Made by a program: the position numbers and the translations under genes. From positions 1 to 58,598 of the forward strand of contig NZ_JACXWX010000030.1 in assembly GCF_014764505.1 (NCBI RefSeq): a stretch of DNA of 58,598 bases. Direction: 5' to 3'. Positions 1 to 7,743 of this stretch are shown piece after piece (the stretch's first letter is position 1; the number at the start of each line of letters is the position of its first letter). The notes below the pieces were generated by a model. The model had not been told where the DNA came from. It did no database searches and worked only from the letters and a program-made list of their open reading frames with translations. This DNA comes from Phormidium tenue FACHB-886 (GTDB lineage Bacteria > Cyanobacteriota > Cyanobacteriia > Elainellales > Elainellaceae).

Positions 1-82
1 GATGCTCGGCTAGATAAGTCAGCGTGTAATTGGTCTGGCTACTCAGCAGATATTGGCAATAGTTGAGCTTGGTGAACGTCAT
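1..82 (-). CDS. Transposase N-terminus, cut by window edge
   Basis: An ATG at 82-80 on the minus strand opens a frame that runs off the left edge (27 codons visible). It reads MTFTKLNYCQYLLSSQ, then TNYTLTYLAEH. This resembles, from memory, the first residues of a common cyanobacterial transposase family (IS701/IS4-like, DDE type). Only the start is visible, so whether the copy is intact cannot be judged. The 180 bases between this start and the end of the amylase gene would hold the insertion sequence end, but I could not identify a terminal repeat there. The family assignment is from recalled similarity and is moderate. Confidence 0.5.
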   Translation of the reverse strand, partial: MTFTKLNYCQYLLSSQTNYTLTYLAEH

Positions 83-265
83 CGGACTGGCGGTTTGATG
101 CACTCATACAGGAACTGTAGCGAGGATGGCTCGCTTGTGCAATCCCTACTCCTAGTGCCCCTGCGTAAGTCCTGAGACAAACATTATTCCGTTCTGGTTC
201 AGCGATTTGTTATGCTGAACTGTCAGCGTTTGTAATTTCGATATCAATTCGACCTTCGTCAATGC

Positions 266-2092
266 TTATTGAGAATAAATGAGAGCACTATAGGGACCGA
301 TCGCAAAACCGGCACTATGGGGCATATTATCTTTTGGTGCTGCTTCAGCGCTGACTGGATGTCCTCCCACGTTGCCAAAATCGTTGCTGTAGCCTGCCCA
401 ATCGCTAGAAAAACGACACCACCAAGTCCCCCAACTGGGTAACCCTACACGATAAGAATCCCAAGTGCGATCGCTGAAATTTAAGATCACAATGACATCA
501 TCCCCTGGACCGCCTTCATTCCAGCGGTGAAAGGCAACAACTTTATTGAGGTTATCGACGACGTGGCAGTTGATGTGCTGCCCTCGCAACCCACGAGTAT
601 TGTTGTCCCAATTGCGTCGCAGCTGGCAAAGACGTTGGTAGAGTTGAAAGATGCCGTTAAAAGTCTCTTTGCGAGACCAGTCAAGTGGAATTGTGTCGCT
701 GAATTTGTCAATTGAGAAAAGTTCTTGTCCCTGCCAAATCATGGGAATTCCAGGTGCCGTCAAAACTAAAGCAGCCCCAAGAGTTGTTCGCTTCTTGGCA
801 AACCAAGATTCAGGATTGGCGGAATCGATGCGGCGAGCTAGGGCATCATTATTGCCGGATTCATCGTGAGATTCAGTATAAATCACCCGCTTAAAAGCAT
901 CGTTATTGAAACGAGCGTAGAGCGCGCGAGCAATTCCATTCATGTCTCGAAATTGATCGCTGGGATTTTCTAAAGCATGGCGCGCTTCATGGACAAACCA
1001 ATGCCATTCGGCATCGAAACCTGCTCCCATCACTGGTGTCGGACGTGTGACCCATCCGTCATTGTGCCAATCTTCGGCAATAAATATTTTATGTCTAGGA
1101 TAGCGATGGAAAAAGTTTTTTTCATCACTAATCCAACGGAGTAAATTAAACCCTTCGTCATTCCACCCTTGACCGTTATTGAATCCCCAAACATTGCATG
1201 TGCTATCAATTCTTAACCCATCACAATGACATTCACCCAGCAAAAACATCACGTTGTCGCGGATAAATTGCCGCACTTCCGGACGTCCAAAGTCGGGTCG
1301 AGGACCCCAGTCAGTGGGTTCTCTATCGTCGTTGTAGAAATAAATGCCTCCATGTTCACCTTGATGCCAGCCATCAAAGCGCCTTAGGCATTCGTCTAAA
1401 TCACCAGGTCCAAAGTGATTAAATACGCTGTCAGTAATAACCGCAATTCCTAAACTATGGGCGCGATCGACAAACTTTTTGAATTCGACAATCCCTCCAT
1501 AAACCGACTCAATCGCAAATGGGAAGGCGATATTAAATCCCCAGGAAAAATCGGCGGCAAATTCATTAGGGGGCATCACATGAACACAGTTGATACCAAG
1601 TTCAAGTAGATGGTCGAGTCGTGCAGTGGCTCTCGCTAAATCTCCAGGGCGATCGCCTGGATCATCATCAAATGTTCCTAAATGAAGCTCATAAATTACC
1701 AGAGAATTGTGATCTGGCATCCGAAAATCGTCATCCGTCCAGGGAAACTCTGATTCGCGGACAATAGCTTTCCCGACTGAGTTGGTAATTTGCGTCGCAT
1801 ACGGATCAATCTTGTATAAGACCTCCCCTGTATCGCGATTGGTAATTTGATAGCGATAGAGCTGGTCTGGTGAAATGCCAGCTACATCAGTAGACCAATA
1901 GCCATTATTCTCTGAAGCTAACCCGACTAAGCGAGAAGGGCTATTATTAACTTGGTTTGAGTCGTTATAAAAAGCCACTTGAACCTGGCGGGCGTTGGGT
2001 GCCCAAACGCGAAAGGCGGTGCCGCCAGGAAACACAATATTGCCCATGCCTTCATGGGTACTGACTTGAAGTGGTGCTATACCAACTACCAT
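266..2092 (-). CDS. GH13 alpha-amylase / branching-enzyme-like protein
   Basis: A 608-residue glycoside hydrolase family 13 protein. An N-terminal CBM48-like beta-sandwich (about residues 10-105, with FRVWAPNA) precedes the TIM barrel. The catalytic triad is visible: nucleophile Asp296 in GLRIDS, acid/base Glu340 in IAEDW and Asp410 in ESHDE. The layout is that of glycogen branching enzymes and maltooligosyltrehalose-type hydrolases, so the exact reaction (branching, debranching or hydrolysis of alpha-glucans) is open. There is no signal peptide, so it is probably cytoplasmic. The frame is open up to 2173, but ATG 2092 is preferred because AGGAG lies 5 bases before it and the extra 27 codons run through a terminator hairpin. 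It follows a GMC oxidoreductase and a LamG gene on the same strand. Confidence 0.85.
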   Translation of the reverse strand: MVVGIAPLQVSTHEGMGNIVFPGGTAFRVWAPNARQVQVAFYNDSNQVNNSPSRLVGLASENNGYWSTDVAGISPDQLYRYQITNRDTGEVLYKIDPYATQITNSVGKAIVRESEFPWTDDDFRMPDHNSLVIYELHLGTFDDDPGDRPGDLARATARLDHLLELGINCVHVMPPNEFAADFSWGFNIAFPFAIESVYGGIVEFKKFVDRAHSLGIAVITDSVFNHFGPGDLDECLRRFDGWHQGEHGGIYFYNDDREPTDWGPRPDFGRPEVRQFIRDNVMFLLGECHCDGLRIDSTCNVWGFNNGQGWNDEGFNLLRWISDEKNFFHRYPRHKIFIAEDWHNDGWVTRPTPVMGAGFDAEWHWFVHEARHALENPSDQFRDMNGIARALYARFNNDAFKRVIYTESHDESGNNDALARRIDSANPESWFAKKRTTLGAALVLTAPGIPMIWQGQELFSIDKFSDTIPLDWSRKETFNGIFQLYQRLCQLRRNWDNNTRGLRGQHINCHVVDNLNKVVAFHRWNEGGPGDDVIVILNFSDRTWDSYRVGLPSWGTWWCRFSSDWAGYSNDFGNVGGHPVSAEAAPKDNMPHSAGFAIGPYSALIYSQ

Positions 2093-2128
2093 TTTTCTCC
2101 TGAATGAATTTCTATGAATACCAAAAAG

Positions 2129-2168
2129 GAATCCTAACCTTCTCACATAGTTGAGAAGGTTAGGATTC
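2129..2168 (-). terminator. Rho-independent terminator after the GMC oxidoreductase gene
   Basis: A perfect 17-bp inverted repeat (arms 2129-2145 and 2152-2168) with a 6-base loop. Read on the minus strand the stem is followed by CC and five T residues (2123-2127 are A on the plus strand). It starts immediately after the GMC stop codon (2172-2170). It therefore looks like a classical intrinsic terminator, and it means the downstream amylase gene needs read-through or its own promoter. Confidence 0.85.
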
Positions 2169-2169
2169 A

Positions 2170-4002
2170 TCAAGAACGGGCAAGCCCGACTAGATGATCG
2201 CTTAAACGTAGTGCGAGGGCGACCGCTGTTAAGCTGGGGTTAGCAGCTGGAGAGGTAGGAAATATTGACAGATCACAGGCGTAAATAAACTCCTGGTCGA
2301 GAAACTTACCGTTTTCATCGACAACACCTTCTAAGACGGCCTGTGTTCCTTTTTGAATATTGTTGCTGTTTCTCACCTGCATATGGAGAGAACCAACCTC
2401 ATGACCGACCCCGCCAACTCCACCATCGCCAAATCCTTCGTTAAACTTCACTCCCCCTAAAGCAGTCAGGATATTGTCTGAGATCTCCCTAACTCTGGCT
2501 TCCACTGCGTCAGGAAGTCCAGGATTTTGAATTTTGGCGATCGGACGAAAATCATTCCCGGCATTTAGCTCAATCTGATTGTTTAACAGCAATTCGGTAT
2601 TTGTCAGAAAAACGATTTCACAAAGCATATTGCGCTTTTCTGCATTGAGGCGGAAGATGTCCTCATCCAGATACCGTCCTTGGTTAAAATCTGCACCGAG
2701 TTCAATCAGAATATTGAAGGGATCACGAACTCCAGCTTCTCCTGGTCGTGGTTCGATGGGTTGGGATACCACCTTCACCGACCCAAAACGATCGTAATAG
2801 GGCGACTCGGGCGGAATCGAAAAATGTATAAACGCAATAGGGTGATCGGTAACGCCCTGCCCTACCAAGCCATTGCCTATATTACTGCGTTTGGCAAGGC
2901 GTGCACTTTCAAAGCAGCCACACGCAAGGACGACATACCTAGCTGAAAATTCCCTTTCTTCCTCGGAAATCATATCCTGAACAACGACTGTGCAGGGTTC
3001 GTCAGGTTCAATTCTGATTGCCTGATGATGAGTTCGCACAGTTAAGTTGCCCGAACCCGTAGGGCCACCAGTTCTTGATGATTCCAGTAACAGATCTGCC
3101 GTTGAAAACATACCAGTCGTGATGGTATTTGCTCCAACCAAATTCTGTCTAACTGCCACTGGAGCATCGAAATGGCTGTATCGAGGAAGTTGTTCTCGCA
3201 ATAGTCGATGAATTTCCCGTGTATAGTGAGTCGCTGGCGCGGTGGAACGACCCATCAAGTCTTCAGCGAGTTGATAGTAGCGATCTTCTAGGTCCCACTT
3301 AATTTGAGTTGGCCAATAATCTAACTCCCAGGAACTCATGCGTGGAATAAAACCGCCCCAAAATACCGATCGCCCACCCAAATTAAACGCCTGGGCACCT
3401 GCTGTATAATCATTTTCACTACCATCAGTAGGCTGATCGTAATTAATCACTTGATATTCAAACCAGCGATCCCAGACGTGTTTTCTAAATTCACCAGGAA
3501 AATGGCGTCGAGGCAGATTTGCAATGTGAGTCTCTAGGGGAACTCCGCCTGCTTCTAGTACCAAAGTATCTAAACCGCTATCAGCGAGTTGATCAGCCAA
3601 TACGCCCCCAGCCATACCAGAGCCAATCACAATAACATCATAGGGTTCGCGATCAGCAGGATCTGGACGGGTAATATCAAAAAGCTTAGCCTGGGTTTGA
3701 CCAAGTTCGACAACGGGCTGAACAGGCGAACCAAAGCCAAACTCACTGAGATAAAAAGTATAACGTTGGTTGTCGGTGCCAGGAATATTAAAATTGTCAC
3801 CGTTAGACCAAATCTGCCGATTGAGGGTAAACTTACACAGGAAGCCAGTTAAATATTTGGGATCAGCTAGCTCGAATATCCAGCGATCGTTTTGGTAGGT
3901 GCCTGCAATCTCATTAATTTCCCATTCATCTTTATCTGTTCGTAAGGTAACTTCAGAGAAAGGAGGAATATGAGCAATGGTGACTAATTCCACAAAAATC
4001 AT
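2170..4002 (-). CDS. GMC family flavin oxidoreductase with unusual N-terminal extension
   Basis: A 610-residue FAD-dependent glucose-methanol-choline family oxidoreductase. The Rossmann motif GSGMAGG starts at residue 127 and is followed by LVLEAGG. Near the C-terminus GHEVGSLHMQ and SPAANPSLT match the region that carries the catalytic histidine and closes the flavin site. Members oxidise alcohols or sugar hydroxyls. There is no signal peptide. Residues 1-115 before the FAD fold are not normal for the family and read like a beta-rich ligand-binding domain (DRWIFELADP, KFTLNRQIWSNGDNFNIPG). AGGAAAAGG lies upstream of ATG 4002. The LamG gene is upstream and an alpha-glucan enzyme downstream, suggesting a sugar or polysaccharide substrate (inference). 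Confidence 0.85.
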   Translation of the reverse strand: MIFVELVTIAHIPPFSEVTLRTDKDEWEINEIAGTYQNDRWIFELADPKYLTGFLCKFTLNRQIWSNGDNFNIPGTDNQRYTFYLSEFGFGSPVQPVVELGQTQAKLFDITRPDPADREPYDVIVIGSGMAGGVLADQLADSGLDTLVLEAGGVPLETHIANLPRRHFPGEFRKHVWDRWFEYQVINYDQPTDGSENDYTAGAQAFNLGGRSVFWGGFIPRMSSWELDYWPTQIKWDLEDRYYQLAEDLMGRSTAPATHYTREIHRLLREQLPRYSHFDAPVAVRQNLVGANTITTGMFSTADLLLESSRTGGPTGSGNLTVRTHHQAIRIEPDEPCTVVVQDMISEEEREFSARYVVLACGCFESARLAKRSNIGNGLVGQGVTDHPIAFIHFSIPPESPYYDRFGSVKVVSQPIEPRPGEAGVRDPFNILIELGADFNQGRYLDEDIFRLNAEKRNMLCEIVFLTNTELLLNNQIELNAGNDFRPIAKIQNPGLPDAVEARVREISDNILTALGGVKFNEGFGDGGVGGVGHEVGSLHMQVRNSNNIQKGTQAVLEGVVDENGKFLDQEFIYACDLSIFPTSPAANPSLTAVALALRLSDHLVGLARS

Positions 4003-4043
4003 AAAAAATACCTTTTCCTAGTGAATTAGGACACTTAGAGCAT

Positions 4044-4098
4044 GAGACCTCTTGCACAAGTCCAAAAACAAATGCAATTTGCTTATGCAAGCGGTCTC
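4044..4098. repeat. 13-bp inverted repeat, IS-end-like
   Basis: GAGACCTCTTGCA (4044-4056) and the complement of GAGACCGCTTGCA (4086-4098) form an inverted repeat with one mismatch around a 29-base spacer, between the GMC and LamG genes. Such GAGACC-TTGCA ends recall insertion-sequence termini in cyanobacteria, so this may be a collapsed MITE or solo IS ends. It could also form a hairpin in the transcript. No transposase lies between the arms and there is no T-tract. Confidence 0.4.
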
Positions 4099-4164
4099 GA
4101 GACATTCACGATTTTTTGACTTTTGCGATAGGTTTATTGAGGAGCAGTCAAAATGACACTTGAC

Positions 4165-4848
4165 TCAGATCGACTCAAGGCTAAAAATTTCACGAATTTC
4201 AGATGCATCCAAAGCGCGATTATAGATGCGAACTTCATCAATGAGTCCTTCAAATTCGCCATCTACGACTTGAGGAGCTGATCCATTTTCTTCTCCACCA
4301 ATTGTGACAGGATTATTATCGACTCGGATGTTTCCAGTCAAAGTCCTACTACCAATTTCGGTGCCATCCACATAAAGACGCATGGTACTTCCATCGTAGA
4401 TTCCTGCCAGATGTATCCAACGATTGTTATCTGGAGTACCACGGTAGATATCCCCTTCCAGTGAAGTGCCATTATCGTCTGTGCCAAGGTGCCACTTATA
4501 ATGCATATTGCCGTTTTCTGGACCAAAGCCTAAATAAAACTGATCGGGATGTAGAAGGGTGCCGACTTGTCTAGAAACTATGACTTTAAAACCCTCCGGC
4601 GCTACATTTGGAAACACCCAAGCGGTCACAGTAATTTGAGCATTTAGGTTATTCAGGCTTACCGAACCTGGAATGCTGATATGGGAATTATTACTTCCCC
4701 TAAGTTCTACAGCTTTGCCATATATTCCATCACTTCGAGTGGCATTGATTAATGAGCCGCGATTATTGTTGCCTGATCTATCTAGGACAGTAGCACCTTC
4801 TCTTTCATCAAATTGCCAATAGCCGATCAATCCATCATTTATGCCCAT
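4165..4848 (-). CDS. LamG / concanavalin-A-like jellyroll domain protein
   Basis: A 227-residue protein made almost entirely of one LamG-like (Laminin_G_3) beta-sandwich. It begins GLIGYWQFDE and ends with the family's typical FEGLIDEVRIYNRAL followed by DASEI. Such domains bind carbohydrate or protein ligands and have no catalytic role. No signal peptide or membrane segment is visible, which is unusual for a LamG protein. GGAG lies 8 bases before ATG 4848. It is the first of three same-strand genes (LamG, GMC oxidase, amylase), which may work on a common polysaccharide (inference). Confidence 0.85.
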   Translation of the reverse strand: MGINDGLIGYWQFDEREGATVLDRSGNNNRGSLINATRSDGIYGKAVELRGSNNSHISIPGSVSLNNLNAQITVTAWVFPNVAPEGFKVIVSRQVGTLLHPDQFYLGFGPENGNMHYKWHLGTDDNGTSLEGDIYRGTPDNNRWIHLAGIYDGSTMRLYVDGTEIGSRTLTGNIRVDNNPVTIGGEENGSAPQVVDGEFEGLIDEVRIYNRALDASEIREIFSLESI

Positions 4849-5181
4849 GAAATTTTCTCCAAATGAACAACTCTAAATAAAAATAGCTGCGGCACAACGC
4901 TTACGTTTACCCACCGCTAATACCTTCTAGACTCGCTAACCAACTTTATATGGTCGGTGTGCAACAGGCTTGTTGTGCTGCGCTTCTATCTACAACCCAC
5001 AAACAAACAGAATGGGTAATGCCCATCCTATTAGCATGTCTAGGCTAAAATTGCAGGTAATACGATCGCCCAAAATCCGATTCCGTAGTGGGCACTGCCC
5101 ACCTTACTCACTCTTTAAGAGCAGACGCGCTACTACAGCCTCTAGAGTTTTTACTGAACCAATTGCAGCTTTTCCGCAAAA
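4849..5181. other. Intergenic, nothing recognised
   Basis: A 333-base stretch between the LamG gene start and the 3' end of the interrupted small gene. Only the ribosome-binding region of the LamG gene near 4855-4860 is recognisable. No RNA gene, convincing small reading frame or strong repeat was seen. Confidence 0.4.
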
Positions 5182-5550
5182 TTAGATGTCAATCTTTACA
5201 TTTTCTGGCAGAGGTAATTGTCCAACTGCACTCATAAGCTGCTCCTGAAGAAGTCCTCGTAATGACGGACTGAGTGATTCTGAAATTGTGTGAATTGTAG
5301 AGAGCAGAGCTAAATCTTGCAGCAATTCTGGCGTTAGCTGCTCATCAAAAATCTGAGGATTAAGCCATGGATTTGGTCTAGATCCAAACAATACTGTAGG
5401 CTCATTCAAGGCGACGCGCTTGAAGATGTCACCAAAATCTATTGGTGGAATCGGTGGTCGCAATAGATCCTGCTAAGGTGGTAGGGGAACATAGATCTGA
5501 TCACACTTTGTAGAACCATCTGGTCGTGTGTAACAGACTGCGAAAGCCAT
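5182..5550 (-). pseudogene. Small unknown gene interrupted by an in-frame amber codon
   Basis: ATG 5550-5548, with AGGAGA just upstream, opens 25 codons (MAFAVCYTRPDGSTKC, then DQIYVPLPP) that end at TAG 5475-5473. The same frame then continues without a break to 5182 through QDLLRPPIPPIDFGDIFKR and ends in LPLPENVKIDI. Removing the TAG gives one protein of about 121 residues with a Pro-rich join. The start signal sits only before the first part, and the downstream part has only a weak TTG (5463) of its own. I do not recognise the protein. The simplest reading is a nonsense mutation. Amber read-through, a short functional peptide or a sequencing error are alternatives. The decayed IS elements nearby fit pseudogenisation. 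Confidence 0.6.
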
Positions 5551-5858
5551 ACTTTTCTCCTCAGTTCAATGAGCTACTTGGCTGTTGCTACGATTATGAA
5601 GAATCTTCTGAATACTCTGAAGTACCCTCAAGGGTACTTTTGTGGAAACTGTCAGAACTGGGTATTCGCGCTTGAGGGTAGAAGCAACGGCTTGATAAAC
5701 TGGCTACTGCCCTCAATCTCCCCAGCGAACCTTCATGAAGGCATCACAAGCACATAGCTGTTATAGAGTGCAAACTAGAACGGATGCTCCAACTCAAATA
5801 CATCGGTTGTGTCGCAAAAACTTATAAAGGAGAAACGATCGGTATCGTTTGCATTCCC

Positions 5859-6626
5859 TTAAGCAGCAATTTCAAAGATTGCTTCGATAAATCTAGCTTG
5901 AGAGACAATATCCCCTTGTTCAATTTCTTTCACTTGTCCTTTCCGAATCATGTTCATCGCTTCGATTCCGCTCAAGGTTTTTCTGGCACTGTTGAACGTC
6001 TTCAATCCCATCATCGGCTTCACGATGCGCTTGATATGACGATGATCCTGCTCAATCACCTTATTTAAGTATTTACTTTGCCGTAATTCAGTCTCTTCTC
6101 CAATTGCCTCCTCTTGCTTAAGCGTCTCTATTGCCACTGGGTAAGCGGCATTCTTATCCACTGTGATCACCCGTGGAGCTTGATTGTGCTGACCCTTGAG
6201 TACTTTACGAAAGAAGCGTGCTGCTGCTTTGCCATCCCGCGAGCGCGCTCAACCTGAAGTCAAGGGTATTCCCCTCCGAATCCACAGCACGTTACAGATA
6301 CTTCCACACACCCCTGATTTTGATATAGGTTTCGTCCACGCGCCACGAATCATTTGTCGGTTTCAGATACCGTCGAATGCGTTTGTCCAGTTCTGGCGTG
6401 TACTTCAGCACCCATCGGTTGATTGTGGAATGATCCACCGCTACCCCCCGTTCCTGCATCATCTCCTCCAAATCTCGGTAGCTGAGCGAATAGCGGTGAG
6501 TCCAGTCCTGCAGGCGGGTCTCCCGCCGTAGGGAACTGGCGAACCCGAAGGGCAATACCACCGGACATTGAGCAGGATGATTTCAGGCAAGAAATGGCGC
6601 CACTTGAATAGAGACTCAGTAGACAT
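5859..6626 (-). pseudogene. IS6-family transposase, three lesions
   Basis: The translation starts at ATG 6626 (MSTESLFKWRHFLPEIILLN, then VRWY). It is broken by a 56-59 bp insertion at about 6496-6554, resumes in another frame as RYSLSYRDLEEMMQ, carries the first catalytic Asp in WRVDETYIK, and meets TAA at 6294-6292 where the family has Tyr (WKYL-stop-RAVDSEGNTLDF). A frameshift follows (RDGKAAARFFRK). The last frame carries TVDKNAAYP with the second Asp and the final Glu in YLNKVIEQDH. Intact relatives are about 235-240 residues. No active transposase can be made from this copy. Confidence 0.85.
6502..6539. repeat. Palindromic interspersed repeat inserted in the transposase
   Basis: A compound palindrome. 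The outer arms are CCAGT (6502-6506) and ACTGG (6535-6539), and the inner GC-rich stem is GGCGGG (6513-6518) with CCCGCC (6522-6527) around TCT. It resembles, in design, the CCAGT...ACTGG palindromic elements dispersed in Nostoc-type genomes. It sits inside the material (about 6496-6554) that interrupts the transposase between VRWY and RYSL, so it behaves like a REP/MITE-type element that jumped into an IS. No second copy was found in this window. Confidence 0.65.
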
Positions 6627-6691
6627 AGGGGAGCAGGAAGAAGAGCGTAGTCCTGCTTACCTTACCATTCGCTGGTTTTTGCGACACAACC

Positions 6692-6849
6692 GCGAAGTGG
6701 TGAGTCCCCTGCAGAAGGCTGGACTGATTGAAAGCCAACGCGGTAGAATCACGATTGTCAATCGTCGAGGACTAGAAGCCACTGCCTGTGAATGTTATAC
6801 CACCTTGAGACAGCACGGCGACTACCCGTGGAGCGATCGGGTAGATTGA
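6692..6849 (+). pseudogene. 3' fragment of a Crp/Fnr-family regulator gene
   Basis: Directly after the right IS6 terminal repeat the plus strand encodes REVVSPLQKAGLIESQRG and then GLEATACECY, ending at TGA 6847-6849. This matches the end of the helix-turn-helix and the C-terminus of the intact Crp-family protein encoded at 7744-8466 (GVSEVAARLQNAGFIS and GLEATSCECY). The cNMP-like domain and the first part of the HTH are missing. The fragment has no start codon of its own: the frame is open through the IS sequence only by chance. It is the remnant of a gene truncated by the insertion. Confidence 0.75.
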
Positions 6850-6850
6850 A

Positions 6851-6888
6851 TCTACGCAGCGGTTGAACCTCTACTCAGCGGTTGAACT
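6851..6888. repeat. 19-bp tandem duplication
   Basis: TCTACGCAGCGGTTGAACC (6851-6869) is followed directly by TCTACTCAGCGGTTGAACT (6870-6888), with two differences. It lies just after the Crp fragment and 120 bases before the receiver gene. No function is evident. Confidence 0.6.
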
Positions 6889-7008
6889 GAGCTTCACCCC
6901 ATCAAAAAAGCTGAGACCTGTCCGAAACCGTACAGATAGTTTGGAACCTGTTGCTTTACAGTGATAGCAGGTCTTTAAGCGGAAGATACTTAAAGGCTGC
7001 TGACTGCA

Positions 7009-7428
7009 ATGACTTCTATCGTGATTGAGGATGGCGCTCTGCCGCTTGACGGCTTGCGGGTGTTGGTGGTGGATGGCAATGCGGATTCAAGGGAGTTGTT
7101 GGAGTTTGTATTTGAGCAGAACGGGGCAGAAGTACTGACAGCCGGTTGCTGTGACAGTGCGATCGAACTGCTGCGCCGGTCTGATGTCCATTTACTGTTG
7201 AGTGAACTTCAGCTACCCGAGAAGGACGGCTATACCCTCATCGCCCAAGTCAGAGCGCTAGAACCACAACAAACAGAGCAGATACCAGCAATAGCTGTGA
7301 GCGGGTACGCTAATCGAGAAGACCGCGATCGGGCGATATCAGCAGGGTATCAAAAGCATTTTGCTAAGCCTGTGGACATCCACGAAGTAGTCGGATGGGT
7401 AGCGAAGCGATTACAGAGTGCAAAGTAG
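7009..7428 (+). CDS. Stand-alone receiver domain protein with Glu at the phospho-acceptor site
   Basis: A 139-residue single-domain CheY-like protein without an output domain. The first strand gives LRVLVVDGNADSREL, where the usual acidic pair DD is Asp22-Gly23. The fourth element is LLLSELQLPEKDGY, with Glu66 where phosphorylatable Asp is expected. Ser98 (IAVSGYA) and Lys120 (FAKPVD) keep the switch positions. With one acidic metal ligand lost and Asp replaced by Glu, normal phosphotransfer is unlikely, and the protein could mimic the active form (inference). The upstream signal is weak (AAAGG about 15 bases before ATG 7009). In related loci receivers sit beside Crp-type regulators, and here the upstream Crp gene is a fragment. 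Confidence 0.85.
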   Translation: MTSIVIEDGALPLDGLRVLVVDGNADSRELLEFVFEQNGAEVLTAGCCDSAIELLRRSDVHLLLSELQLPEKDGYTLIAQVRALEPQQTEQIPAIAVSGYANREDRDRAISAGYQKHFAKPVDIHEVVGWVAKRLQSAK

Positions 7429-7743
7429 AACTTCTGTCGTCTCATTTGGCATGTTGGCGGTGCTGAACTCCTAATTCTGTCGTTTAGATAGGTTGCTCTG
7501 GAGCCAGAAGCACAACAATTGGAGAAAAGTGATCTAGAAGCTGAAAGGCTTGCTGCACAAGCCCTTTTTCCACTTTGCACTCTAGCACGCCTTTGCACTT
7601 TGGCCCGGCTTTGCTACCCATAGCTCAAGCTAGCGGGAAACCAACGGACGGGCTGACTGCAAATGACTTGTCGCAGCTTTGCCGGTTTTACCTTTACGTA
7701 ACGAAAACGATGACCTGCTTCCAGGGTCTTAATTCATAGAGTC
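7429..7743. other. Intergenic, nothing recognised
   Basis: A 315-base stretch between the convergent receiver gene and Crp-family gene. I saw no clear hairpin with a T-run, no small gene with a ribosome-binding site and no RNA gene. Confidence 0.4.

Larger units (their letters stand above)
5805..6691 (-). mobile_element. IS6-family insertion sequence, inactivated
   Basis: The element is bounded by a perfect 16-bp terminal inverted repeat, GGTTGTGTCGCAAAAA at 5805-5820 and its complement at 6676-6691, giving 887 bp. The transposase inside (minus strand) is an IS6/IS26-type DDE enzyme. The eight bases on each side (AATACATC and GCGAAGTG) do not match, so no target duplication remains. This suggests a deletion or recombination next to the element. 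Its right end lies directly against the remaining 3' part of a Crp-family gene. Confidence 0.85.

Noticed and set aside
2093-2173. Longer amylase start (TTG 2173 or ATG 2170 overlapping the GMC stop)
   Set aside because: The extra codons run through a perfect terminator hairpin, and a better AGGAG-ATG start exists at 2092.
5569-5804. Possible 5' fragment of the disrupted Crp gene left of the IS6 element (NWLLPSISPANLHEG)
   Set aside because: The resemblance to Crp N-termini is short and weak, and the frame does not lead into the IS end.
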